A stretch of 11,478 nucleotides of DNA from JBQTIP01 sp052388025 (GTDB lineage Bacteria > Actinomycetota > UBA4738 > HRBIN12), in NCBI GenBank assembly GCA_052388025.1, contig JBQTIP010000108.1:1-11478 (forward strand), given 5' to 3'. The notes beneath the pieces were generated by a model. That model was not told the origin of the DNA and did not search any database. It worked only from the letters and a program-made list of their open reading frames with translations. The position numbers were made by a program, and so were the translations under genes. How positions within the stretch are numbered: the first letter of the stretch is position 1; the number at the start of each line of letters is the position of its first letter. Positions 1-7,289 of the stretch are shown here, in pieces.

Positions 1-107
1 CGCTGCCCGGCGCGCCTGGATGAGGAAGCAGGGGGGAGTCTGGTGCTCTGACTCTCAGAGGATCTGACCGATGTCTTTGACCAGCGCCGAGAGGGCGAGG
101 CGGGCAG

Positions 108-199
108 ACGAACACCAGATCGAAGAATAGCTCGAGCGGCGTCACCGACGCGTTCTCGCTCACCGCCTCCATCCGCAAGCGACGGCGAGTCATGTTCAT
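108..199 (-). pseudogene. LtrA-like membrane protein, N-terminal remnant
   Basis: Read on the minus strand from the ATG at 199, the sequence contains ENASVTPLELFFDLVFV. This closely resembles the N-terminal signature of the low-temperature-requirement A (LtrA) family, a multi-pass membrane family of unclear function. After this motif the frame continues as Pro/Arg-rich sequence (CPPRPLGAG) with no hydrophobic segments, and the neighbouring frame reaches a stop (TGA) near 55-57. The expected membrane helices are therefore absent. Only about 30 codons look family-like, so I call it a broken remnant or a frameshifted gene whose remainder could lie left of the window. The family match is from memory of the motif, not from a search. 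Confidence 0.45.
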
Positions 200-415
200 G
201 ACGTCAGATTGTGCCACGGCGGCTGTTGCGCCGTCGGCCGGGGCACGCTGCGCGACTTGCCGCTGCCCCTTCGGCGACGCGCCCGCCGGTTGGGCCGGTT
301 GAGCTACCGCACCGATTAGCCACGGGAGCGGAGGAACGCGGGCGAGCCCGGCTCCGTAGGGGCCAGTGCCCTCCTCGCGGTCCCGGAGAGGAGGTCCGGA
401 GCGTGTTCGTGGATG

Positions 416-1555
416 TCAGCGTGGTGGAGCAGCGCTACGACGCCGTGAAAGGGGCCTGGCCTTGGACACGGGGGGCGGCCAGACCACAACCTTCCTCCCC
501 CGCCGCCACTGCACGAGGACCATCTCGTGGCCGACCTGCAGGCCGGTTGCGGGATCGATACGGAACCGCCCGAAGAACGTCCCACAGTCCAGGGCGCAGG
601 CGGCGCGCCACAGCGACTCGTCGTCGGCGCCGGCCTCCTCCAGGCAACGCTGGGCGATGAGACAGGCGGCGTAGGCCTGGGCGGCCGGGTAGTCGGGCGG
701 AGCGCCCTGGGCTCGGATGCCCTCGGTGGCCTCGTCCGGACCGGGCCCGAAGTCGGGGGCGTAGGCGAGACGCGGCTCCCACTGGCTCGGCCCCAGGAAC
801 CCCTCGGCGGAGGTGCCGAGGGCCTGCGGGAACTCCTGCAAGGCCGCGGCCGCGAGGCCAATCGCCTTCGGGCGTAGCCCGGATTCGAGGAGGGCCCGGG
901 CAAGGACGACCTCGTCGTCGAAGGAGCCAGCGCTGATGACGAGGTCTGGGCGATGCCGTTGGAGGCTGGCCAAGACACTCGGGAGGTCGCTCGTCAAAGA
1001 CGAGTAGGTGACGACATCCGCGACGAACATCGCACCGCTCGCCGCAGCCCGAACCCCGAGGCCCGCCAGGCGGCCGAAGCTGCTGCCCCGCCGGTGGAGG
1101 AGGGCCACCCGGCCGGCGTCGGAGTCGAGACTTCGGACAAGCTCAAGCAGACCGCCGTAGTACCGGCTCACCGGTGTGAGGATGCCGATGGCGCGCCCGC
1201 CCTCCATGTGGATGTCGTCCGAGGCCCCGCCGTGATTCCAGAGGACCTTCCCACGGCGGCCGGCGACGGGGAGCACGGCTCGCGTCAGGTCGCTCGCGTA
1301 CGGCCCGATCAGGACCTCTACGGCGTCCGCGTCGAGCAGCCGCTCGGCGTTCGCCGCGGCCCTGGCGGGCGAGCTGGCGTCGTCGTGGTAGACGAGCCTG
1401 ACGGGGGCCCGCGCACCGGCCCCGTGCACCTTCAGACCCCCGGGCGCGTTCACGGCCTCGACCCAGGCCCGCAGACCCGCGAGCACCTGCCTGCCCTGCA
1501 GGGCGTTCCTGCCGGACACCGAGACGCTCGCGCCGAACCTGATGGCACCGGCCAC
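416..1555 (-). CDS. Leucine-type periplasmic-binding-fold protein lacking a signal peptide
   Basis: This 379-residue protein has the type I periplasmic-binding fold of hydrophobic amino-acid (LivK/Peripla_BP_6) receptors. The first strand FGASVSVSG is at residues 7-15, the helix with WVEAVNAPGG at 31-40, VLIGPY at 81-86, and the typical ending MVLVQW...KVVVWPP sits near the C-terminus. Family members are normally exported and lipid-anchored. Here the GTG start at 1555 has a strong GGAGG site (1561-1565), and an in-frame TAA lies only eight codons upstream, so no signal peptide can be encoded in frame. The protein should be cytoplasmic, or its leader was lost. It is divergent from the GntR-led ABC operon, with no permease or ATPase of its own type nearby. 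A cytosolic ligand sensor, as in AmiC-type proteins, is one inference; a decayed receptor is another. The last 18 residues are Arg/Ser/Ala-rich and unlike the family. Confidence 0.8.
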   Translation of the reverse strand: MAGAIRFGASVSVSGRNALQGRQVLAGLRAWVEAVNAPGGLKVHGAGARAPVRLVYHDDASSPARAAANAERLLDADAVEVLIGPYASDLTRAVLPVAGRRGKVLWNHGGASDDIHMEGGRAIGILTPVSRYYGGLLELVRSLDSDAGRVALLHRRGSSFGRLAGLGVRAAASGAMFVADVVTYSSLTSDLPSVLASLQRHRPDLVISAGSFDDEVVLARALLESGLRPKAIGLAAAALQEFPQALGTSAEGFLGPSQWEPRLAYAPDFGPGPDEATEGIRAQGAPPDYPAAQAYAACLIAQRCLEEAGADDESLWRAACALDCGTFFGRFRIDPATGLQVGHEMVLVQWRRGRKVVVWPPPVSKARPLSRRRSAAPPR

Positions 1556-1686
1556 CGCTCCCTCCGGGTTCCGTCGCGATTATCGTTGTTCCCGGGTCTT
1601 GGCAGACGGCGCTTCCCTCCGTACAGCCACGGCGACTGCTCAAGAAGGAACGGTGCCTCGATCGGGAGTCCGCTCGCGCCAGGCAA

Positions 1687-1708
1687 GATGAGCAGTGGCC
1701 TACTCATC
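1687..1708. promoter_or_regulatory. Inverted repeat, candidate operator in the divergent intergenic region
   Basis: GATGAG (1687-1692) and CTCATC (1703-1708) form a perfect 6-bp inverted repeat with a 10-bp spacer. Two further symmetric pairs occur inside (A1694/T1701 and G1695/C1700). It lies between the divergent receptor-like gene and the GntR regulator, just upstream of a possible -35 box. That is where an autoregulatory GntR-family repressor would be expected to bind. It does not match the classical FadR-type TGGT-N3-ACCA consensus, so the assignment rests on symmetry and position only. Confidence 0.35.
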
Positions 1709-1725
1709 GCCCTGAGTGCCCCCAC

Positions 1726-1755
1726 TTGACCCGTCACTGAGAGGCTCACTAGGAT
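1726..1755 (+). promoter_or_regulatory. Possible sigma70-type promoter for the operon
   Basis: TTGACC (1726-1731) and TAGGAT (1750-1755) are separated by 18 bp and resemble -35 and -10 hexamers; TAGGAT fits the actinobacterial TANNNT pattern. The predicted transcription start falls around 1761-1763, immediately before the GTG at 1764. The regulator mRNA could therefore be leaderless or nearly so, which is common in actinobacteria. No experimental support; short motifs like these can arise by chance. Confidence 0.35.
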
Positions 1756-1763
1756 GCCCAATA

Positions 1764-2537
1764 GTGACCGCATCGTCTCGGGCCCTCGAGGTGGTGAGGA
1801 GCGAGCTCTCCTCGGCGTTCAGCGCCAGCGACGACGTTCACGGCACGAGCGAGCGCACCTTCCGGCAGCTCCTCCAGGCCATCGTCACCGTGGAGTACGA
1901 GCCGGGGCAGATGCTCTCCGAGCGGGAGCTCATGGAGCGCACGGAGTCGACGCGCCCGGCGCTCCGGATGGCAGTCGTGCGCCTCTCCGACCTGGGGCTC
2001 CTCACCCCGCTCGCGCGGAAGGGACTCGTCGTGGCGCCTCTCGACGTCCTCGACGTGTCGGCCGTCTACGACGCCAGGATGGCGATCGAGACCGCCGTCG
2101 TCCGGTTCGCGGCGCATCGGGCGACGGCCAGGCAGATCGGCGCCCTCCGCGACCTCTCCCAGTCGAGGACGGACGGCTTGGAAGAGTCGGCCTCATCGTT
2201 CGTGGGGCGCGACCTCGCCCTGCACCTCGCGCTCGCCGCTGCCGGACGCAATCGCTACCTCGAGGACGCCCTCACCCGTATCCTCCCGCTCAGCGCCCGG
2301 CTCTGGCACCGCCTCTACCGCGAGCTGGGGTCCGACCGGCGCTTCATGTTCGAGCACCACGACATCATCGAGGCCATCGCCGCCCGCGATCCGGACGGGG
2401 CGGAGGGGGCGCTGGCGATGCATCTCCAGTCGGCGCGCGACATCATGGCCAGCGTCTTCCTTCCCACCACGATCGAGGTCGTGGAGGCGGCGGTGCGGGT
2501 CCCGGCCACACGGAGGCCGAGGGGGAACGATGGCTGA
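1764..2537 (+). CDS. GntR family transcriptional regulator, FCD (FadR-like) subfamily
   Basis: This is a one-component DNA-binding regulator, 257 residues from the GTG at 1764. The N-terminal winged helix-turn-helix spans about residues 30-95 (GQMLSERELMERTESTRPALRMAVVRL, shown here in two parts: GQMLSERELMERTES then TRPALRMAVVRL, ending GLLTPLARKG). A helical FCD effector domain follows. The FCD metal-binding set appears conserved: D150 and H154 in RDLALH, H198 in FEHHDII and H220 in AMHL, so a metal-assisted carboxylate-type ligand is likely. An in-frame GTG at 1716 would add 16 residues but has no ribosome-binding site; 1764 has AGGA at 1751-1754 and sits at the predicted transcription start. 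The gene overlaps permease 1 by 8 bp, so it is the first gene of the operon and probably autoregulates it in response to the imported compound or a breakdown product. Confidence 0.88.
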   Translation: MTASSRALEVVRSELSSAFSASDDVHGTSERTFRQLLQAIVTVEYEPGQMLSERELMERTESTRPALRMAVVRLSDLGLLTPLARKGLVVAPLDVLDVSAVYDARMAIETAVVRFAAHRATARQIGALRDLSQSRTDGLEESASSFVGRDLALHLALAAAGRNRYLEDALTRILPLSARLWHRLYRELGSDRRFMFEHHDIIEAIAARDPDGAEGALAMHLQSARDIMASVFLPTTIEVVEAAVRVPATRRPRGNDG

Positions 2538-3501
2538 GGCCCGCGGGCAGGGTGTCGCCGGGCTCACCTGGAGGCGGGTGCCGGAGTTCGGCATCTGGTT
2601 CGCCATCATCGCGCTGGCGGTCGTCGCCCTGCTCTTCGAGCCGCGGTTCTTCCAACTCGGCAACCTCCAGGACATCCTCCGACGAGCCTCGATCCTGGGG
2701 ATCGTCACGATGGGCCAGGTCCTCGTCCTGCTGACGGCGGGGCTCGACCTCTCGGTGGGCGCCCTCATCGGGGTCACTGCGGTGGCGATCGCCGAGTCGA
2801 CCGCGCCCGGCGGGCCGGGACTCGCCGTCGGCCTCGCCGTCATGGTCGTCATCGGGGCGGCGGTGGGCGCGACCAACGGCCTCCTGATCGCCGCCCGGCG
2901 CGTGCCGCCCTTCGTCGCCACGTTCGGCATGTTCGTGGTGCTCGAAGGCGCCCGCCTCGCCTACACGGGCGGGACCGTGAGCGGGACGGTCCCGGACGGT
3001 CTCCGCGAGCTCGGGAGGGGAACCCTGTTCGGGCTGCCCTGGGCCACGCTCGCCGTGCTCCTCCTGGTCGCGGGCTTCACCGTGTTCGTCCATCGCAAGC
3101 TCCGGGGCCGGCAGCTCGTGATGCTCGGAGCGAACGAGCGGATGGCCCGCCTCTCCGGCATCCCGGTCGCGCGCTTGAAGGTCCTGGCCTACGTGGCCTG
3201 CTCGCTCCTAGCCGTCCTGGCTGGGGTGTTCTTCGCCGGGTTCGTCGGCTACATCGACCGCTTCATCGGACGGGGCACGGACCTCGACTCGGTCGCGGCT
3301 GCCCTGCTAGGAGGGACGACCTTCGCGGGCGGCGAGGGGTCGTTCGTCCGGGCCGCGGCCGGCGCGCTGCTGATCGTCGCGCTCTTGAACCTGATCGTTG
3401 TCACCGGACTGGAGGTCGAATGGCAGTTCGTCGCGAAAGGTGCGGTCCTGATCGCCGCGGTCGCGCTCCAGGCGCTGGCCAGGCAGGAACCGGGAGGCTG
3501 A
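2530..3501 (+). CDS. ABC importer permease 1, RbsC-like (BPD_transp_2 family)
   Basis: This is an integral membrane subunit of a carbohydrate-uptake-type-2 (ribose/galactose/AI-2-like) ABC importer, 323 residues with many hydrophobic segments. The first runs from about residue 22 to 36. Family hallmarks are LLTAGLDLSVGALIGV at 67-82, the cytoplasmic coupling segment GANERMARLSGI at 200-211, and GGTTFAGGEGS at 261-271. The ATG start at 2530 follows a G-rich stretch and overlaps the end of the regulator gene, indicating translational coupling. The length is normal for the family. A second, different permease lies downstream of the ATPase, so the pore is probably a heterodimer, as in LsrC/LsrD of the AI-2 importer. 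The substrate cannot be deduced from the permease. Confidence 0.92.
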   Translation: MAEARGQGVAGLTWRRVPEFGIWFAIIALAVVALLFEPRFFQLGNLQDILRRASILGIVTMGQVLVLLTAGLDLSVGALIGVTAVAIAESTAPGGPGLAVGLAVMVVIGAAVGATNGLLIAARRVPPFVATFGMFVVLEGARLAYTGGTVSGTVPDGLRELGRGTLFGLPWATLAVLLLVAGFTVFVHRKLRGRQLVMLGANERMARLSGIPVARLKVLAYVACSLLAVLAGVFFAGFVGYIDRFIGRGTDLDSVAAALLGGTTFAGGEGSFVRAAAGALLIVALLNLIVVTGLEVEWQFVAKGAVLIAAVALQALARQEPGG

Positions 3502-3550
3502 TATGGAAGGAAGGGATCTTAGGCGTCCCTCGAGCGAAAGGAGGTCCCAG

Positions 3551-4726
3551 ATGATGGGGGGAGCGCTCTCGAGGACAAGGGGATGGTGGCGGTGGCTGGT
3601 CGTGTTGCTCTCCGCCGTGGCGCTCGTGGCCGCCGCCTGCGCGCCGGATGAAGAGGAGGAGCCGGCGGGCGGTGGGCAGGCGACCGAGTCGCCCGTAGCG
3701 GGCACGCCGCAGCTGACCGACGACTTCTCCGTCCAGCACCAGCAATGGGCGACGGAGACGGTGGACACGTCGCAGTACGCGAAGGAACCTCCGTACTCGA
3801 TCGCGACGGTCGTCCAGGGCCCGACGAACGGCTGGGGGACGATCTTCGACACCGTGATGAACTACGAGCTCGAGCAGTCCGGCCTGATCGAGGATCAGCT
3901 GTACGTGCCGTGGGACTTCACCACCGAGTCGCAGGTGAACGGCATCGATGACGCGATCGCGAAGGGCGTCGACGCGATCCTGCTCACGGCGCTCTCGCGG
4001 GCCGGCCTGGCCGAGCCCGTCCAGCGCGCCGTGGACGCGGGCATCCCCGTGATCACGTGCATGGCCACGGTGGAGGGCGACGCCCCGACGGTCGACGTCA
4101 GCCGGAACATCCCGTTGATGGGCTACGAGTCGGCGAAGCAGCTGGCCGAGGGTATCGGCGGGCAGGGCAACGTCGTCCTGCTGCACGGCATCGCCGGGGT
4201 CGACGCCGCGGAGTTCTGGCGGAGCGGGGCGCTGGCCGCCCTGGGCGAGTACCCCGACATCGAGGTCGTCGCCGAGGAGTACGGCCAGTGGTCGGTGAGC
4301 GACGCGCTCGACAAGATGCGCGCCGTCCTCACGGCGAACCCGGAGGTCGACGGGGTTTGGGTGGGCGGCCTGGAGATGGGGGTCTCGGTCATCAACGCCT
4401 TCACCGAGGCGGACCGGCCCATCCCGTTCATCGCCGGGACGAACCCGATCAACGGGTTCCTGCGACTGGCGATCGAGAACGACCTGGCCTTCTACGCCGC
4501 GCCGTTCCCGCCGGGCGCCTCGCAGCTCTGCGTGGACACCCTGTTCAAGGTGCTCGCGGGCGAGTCCGTGCCGAGGTTCATCGAGGTGGCCGAGGTCTTG
4601 GAGGGCACCCAGCCCTTCGGGGCCGACGAGGCGGAGGCGCACTATCGGCCGGAGTTCAACGACGATTGGATCGGGCCGGCGGTGATCCCGGACGACGCCT
4701 ACCTCAGCGCCGGGTTCGGGCGGTAG
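3551..4726 (+). CDS. Lipoprotein solute-binding receptor of a sugar-type ABC importer (Peripla_BP_4)
   Basis: This is the extracytoplasmic receptor that should deliver substrate to the flanking permeases. I place the start at the ATG at 3551, because a perfect AAAGGAGGT (3537-3545) lies five bases before it; an in-frame ATG at 3503 would add 16 polar residues and has no such site. The 391-residue product begins with a charged segment, a hydrophobic helix (WLVVLLSAVALVAAAC) and a lipobox Cys at 30, followed by an acidic Glu-rich linker typical of actinobacterial lipoproteins. The mature part has the type I binding-protein fold of the ribose/RhaS class: YSIATVVQGPTNGWG near the first strand, DAIAKGVDAILLTALS, AGIPVITCMA and VDGVWVGG at the usual spacing. 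It begins 49 bp after permease 1 and ends just before the ATPase. The ligand is unknown. Confidence 0.92.
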   Translation: MMGGALSRTRGWWRWLVVLLSAVALVAAACAPDEEEEPAGGGQATESPVAGTPQLTDDFSVQHQQWATETVDTSQYAKEPPYSIATVVQGPTNGWGTIFDTVMNYELEQSGLIEDQLYVPWDFTTESQVNGIDDAIAKGVDAILLTALSRAGLAEPVQRAVDAGIPVITCMATVEGDAPTVDVSRNIPLMGYESAKQLAEGIGGQGNVVLLHGIAGVDAAEFWRSGALAALGEYPDIEVVAEEYGQWSVSDALDKMRAVLTANPEVDGVWVGGLEMGVSVINAFTEADRPIPFIAGTNPINGFLRLAIENDLAFYAAPFPPGASQLCVDTLFKVLAGESVPRFIEVAEVLEGTQPFGADEAEAHYRPEFNDDWIGPAVIPDDAYLSAGFGR

Positions 4727-4748
4727 CCCGCTGCTGACCCTCACCGAT

Positions 4749-6275
4749 GTGACGAAGCGCTTCGGCCCGACCCTCGCGCTGGATCGGGTGTCGGTGGCCT
4801 TCCACGCCGGCGAGGTCCACGCGCTGGTCGGCGAGAACGGGGCAGGGAAGTCCACGCTCCTCAACATCGCCGCGGGCGTGATCCGCCCCGACCCTCCGAG
4901 CGCGATGGAGGTGGCCGGACTCCCCGTCGACCTCGGCCACCACTCCCCCCGAACGGCGCAGGCGCTCGGGATCTCCATCGTCCCGCAGGAGTTCGCCCTG
5001 ATCGAACCGATGACGGTGGCCGAGAACATCTTCCTCGGCCGCGAGCCGCATCTCGGCCCCTTCCTCCGGCGACGAGCCATGCGGGTGCGGGCCGGCGAGC
5101 TGCTCGGCCGGGTGGGGGCCAACTTCCAGCCCGGCGCGCCGGTGGAGCGCTTGACCCTCGCCCAGGCGCAGCTCGTGGAGATCGCGAAGGCCCTGGTGCT
5201 CGACAGCCGGATCGTAGCGATGGACGAGCCCTCGGCCGCTCTGGCCGGGGACGAGCTGGATCGCCTCTTCCGCGTCGTTCACCAGCTGGCGGCCGGGGGG
5301 GTCGCGGTGATCTACGTGAGCCACAGGCTGGACGAGGTCTTCGAGCACTGCGACCGATGCACCGTGTTGAAGGACGGCCGCGTGGTCGGCACCGCAGCGG
5401 CGCGCGACGTGCGCCGCGACGACCTCGTCCGAATGATGGTGGGTCGAGAGGTCACCGACGCGTTCCCCTCACGGGCGCAGCGCGCCGGCACGGCCCTCCT
5501 CCAAGTGTCGGACCTCTCGGTCGGCGCCAAGCTCCGGGGCATCAGCTTCGAGGCGCGGGATGGCGAGATCCTCGGCATCGCCGGCCTCATGGGGAGCGGT
5601 CGGACGACGCTCGCGAAGGCAGTGTTCGGGGCGATCCCCGTCTCGGTAGGTTCGGTCGTCGTGGACGGGACCCGAGGGCCGTTCCGGAGCCCGGACCAGG
5701 CGCTCCGGGCAGGCATCGCGTACCTCCCCGAGGACCGCCGGCGCGAGGGGCTCGCGATCCGCAAGTCGGTCCGGTGGAACTCGACGCTGCTGGGTCTCCG
5801 GAAGGCCCTGGGGGGCCTGCTCCGCCTCATCCGCCCGGAAGAGGAGCGAGCCATTGTGCAGCGGGCGGTGTCACGCCTCTCGATCCGGACCTCGCCCGCG
5901 GGCGAGGACCTCGTCGCCCGGCTCTCCGGTGGGAACCAGCAGAAGGTCGTGCTGGCTAAGTGGCTCGAGGCCGGCCCCCGGGTACTCATCCTGGACGAGC
6001 CCACCCGCGGGATCGACGTCGGGTCGAAGGAGGAGATCTACCGGATCCTCCGCGAGCTGGCCGGGCAGGGTCTCGCGATCGTGGTGATCTCATCCGAGCT
6101 GATCGAGATCCTCGGCCTCGCCGACCGCGTGGTCGTCATGTGCGAGGGGCGGGTGGCCGGCGAGCTGGACGGGGAGGCCGCGACCGAGGAGGCCGTCATG
6201 CGCCTGGCGACGGGCTCGGGCGAGGGCAACGGCGCCGGGATGGCGAGCGGTGCTCGCGCGGAGGGCAGGCCGTGA
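4749..6275 (+). CDS. ABC importer ATPase with two fused nucleotide-binding domains (RbsA/MglA/LsrA-like)
   Basis: This ATPase would energise the importer from the cytoplasmic side. It is 508 residues from the GTG at 4749. Domain 1 has Walker A GENGAGKST (28-36), the Q-loop at 80, a degenerate signature LTLAQAQ (135-141), Walker B IVAMDE (155-160) and the switch His192. Domain 2 has the degenerate Walker A GLMGSGRTT (279-287), a canonical LSGGNQQ (392-398), Walker B LILDE (413-417), and Ser in place of the switch His (ISSEL at 447-451). This asymmetry is normal for CUT2 ATPases. The GTG lies inside what should be the first beta strand. The upstream in-frame codons read PLLTLTD as in homologues, with no ATG, GTG or TTG before the in-frame TGA at 4683-4685. 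A CTG at 4731 or 4734, just after the receptor's stop at 4724-4726, may be the real start. The gene overlaps permease 2 by 4 bp. Confidence 0.92.
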   Translation: MTKRFGPTLALDRVSVAFHAGEVHALVGENGAGKSTLLNIAAGVIRPDPPSAMEVAGLPVDLGHHSPRTAQALGISIVPQEFALIEPMTVAENIFLGREPHLGPFLRRRAMRVRAGELLGRVGANFQPGAPVERLTLAQAQLVEIAKALVLDSRIVAMDEPSAALAGDELDRLFRVVHQLAAGGVAVIYVSHRLDEVFEHCDRCTVLKDGRVVGTAAARDVRRDDLVRMMVGREVTDAFPSRAQRAGTALLQVSDLSVGAKLRGISFEARDGEILGIAGLMGSGRTTLAKAVFGAIPVSVGSVVVDGTRGPFRSPDQALRAGIAYLPEDRRREGLAIRKSVRWNSTLLGLRKALGGLLRLIRPEEERAIVQRAVSRLSIRTSPAGEDLVARLSGGNQQKVVLAKWLEAGPRVLILDEPTRGIDVGSKEEIYRILRELAGQGLAIVVISSELIEILGLADRVVVMCEGRVAGELDGEAATEEAVMRLATGSGEGNGAGMASGARAEGRP

Positions 6276-7252
6276 GCGCCGTCGCCGCGGAGCGCGGATT
6301 GCCGGCCGGGGACAGGCTTCGGGCGTTCATGGCCTCGGGCGGGGTCGTCTGGACCCTGGTCCTGGCGTTGGCAGGGGTGAGCGCCCTCATCTCCGCGGAC
6401 TTCCGGACGGCGACGAACTTCTCCAACGTCTCGCGCCAGGCCGTAGTGCTCTCCCTCGTCTCCCTGGCTCAGTTCCTCGTGGTGTTGACCGGCGGGCTCG
6501 ACCTCTCGCTGGGGATGATCGTGAAGATCACTGCCATCTCGAGCGCCATCACGATGGGCGGATTCGACGAGCGCCTGCTACTCGGCCTGAGCGTCGCCAT
6601 GCTCCTCGGCCTCGCGGCCGGGGCTGTGAACGGATTCGTCATCACGTGGCTGCGGGTCCCGGCGTTCATCGCGACGTTCGGGAGCCTCGCGTTGATCCAG
6701 GGTCTCGCGCTCCTCATAACCTCGGTCCCCAAAGGGGAGGTCTCCCCGTCGCTCGGGCGCTTCTGGGGATGGCAGGTCGGGTCCCTGTACGGGGTCGTCC
6801 TCGCGACGGCCGCTGTGTGGATCCTGTTCTGGATCGTCCTCACGCGCACGCGCTGGGGCCGCCACGTCTACGCGACCGGCGGGGATCCGCAGATCGCCAC
6901 CATGAGCGGCGTGCGAACGCGCGGGGTGCAGTTCTCCGTGTACGTGGTCGCGGGACTCCTGGCCGCGGTAGCCGGCGTGCTCACCGCGGCCAGGGCGGGG
7001 ATCGGCGATCCGAACGCGGGGTTTGGACTCGAGTTCGAGTCCCTCGCCGCGGTCGTGATCGGGGGGGCCAGTCTGGCCGGCGGCAGGGGCAGGTTGGCGG
7101 GGGTGCTGGGGGGCGTCCTCCTGCTCTCGCTGCTCGGGAACGTCTTCAACCTCGTGGGCGTGGACGTCTGGTACCAACAACTCTTGAAGGGGCTGATCAT
7201 CTTGGTCGGCGCCGCCGCATACGTCGGGAGGCGAGCGGGGGCCGCCGCGTAG
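6272..7252 (+). CDS. ABC importer permease 2, RbsC-like (BPD_transp_2 family)
   Basis: This is the second membrane subunit of the CUT2-type importer, 326 residues from the GTG at 6272. That GTG overlaps the ATPase stop (GTGA) and is preceded by GGAGGG at about 6260-6265. A much earlier in-frame ATG at 5960 would run through the ATPase gene and is not credible. Hallmarks are LTGGLDLSLG (72-81), AFIATFGSLALIQG (131-144), the coupling loop GGDPQIATMSGV (203-214) and GGASLAGGRG (264-273). The protein is clearly diverged from permease 1 but of the same family, so the two probably form a heterodimeric pore. The C-terminus ends in a short Arg/Ala tail. The following gene begins 37 bp downstream. Confidence 0.92.
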   Translation: MSAVAAERGLPAGDRLRAFMASGGVVWTLVLALAGVSALISADFRTATNFSNVSRQAVVLSLVSLAQFLVVLTGGLDLSLGMIVKITAISSAITMGGFDERLLLGLSVAMLLGLAAGAVNGFVITWLRVPAFIATFGSLALIQGLALLITSVPKGEVSPSLGRFWGWQVGSLYGVVLATAAVWILFWIVLTRTRWGRHVYATGGDPQIATMSGVRTRGVQFSVYVVAGLLAAVAGVLTAARAGIGDPNAGFGLEFESLAAVVIGGASLAGGRGRLAGVLGGVLLLSLLGNVFNLVGVDVWYQQLLKGLIILVGAAAYVGRRAGAAA

Positions 7253-7289
7253 GAGCGAGGCGCTATCGGCGCAGAGGGGTGATGGACAG

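Noticed and set aside
211..660. Plus-strand open frames over the start of the window and opposite the receptor-like gene
   Set aside because: Strongly Arg/Pro-biased sequence without motifs, antisense to a recognised coding gene from 416 onwards.
1450..1773. A minus-strand open frame whose hydrophobic start might supply a lost signal peptide for the receptor-like protein
   Set aside because: It is in another frame from the receptor, its hydrophobic stretch has no cleavage site or lipobox, and joining it would need a frameshift for which there is no evidence.
3401..5122. Long minus-strand open frame (573 codons) across the receptor and ATPase genes
   Set aside because: It is Arg/Asp/Gly-rich antisense sequence with no family motifs and lies opposite two well-recognised ABC genes; long antisense open frames are common at this GC content.
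5960..6271. N-terminal extension of permease 2 back to an ATG at 5960
   Set aside because: The extension is Arg/Gly-rich and overlaps the second ATPase domain; the GTG at 6272 with GGAGGG ahead and the GTGA overlap is the natural start.
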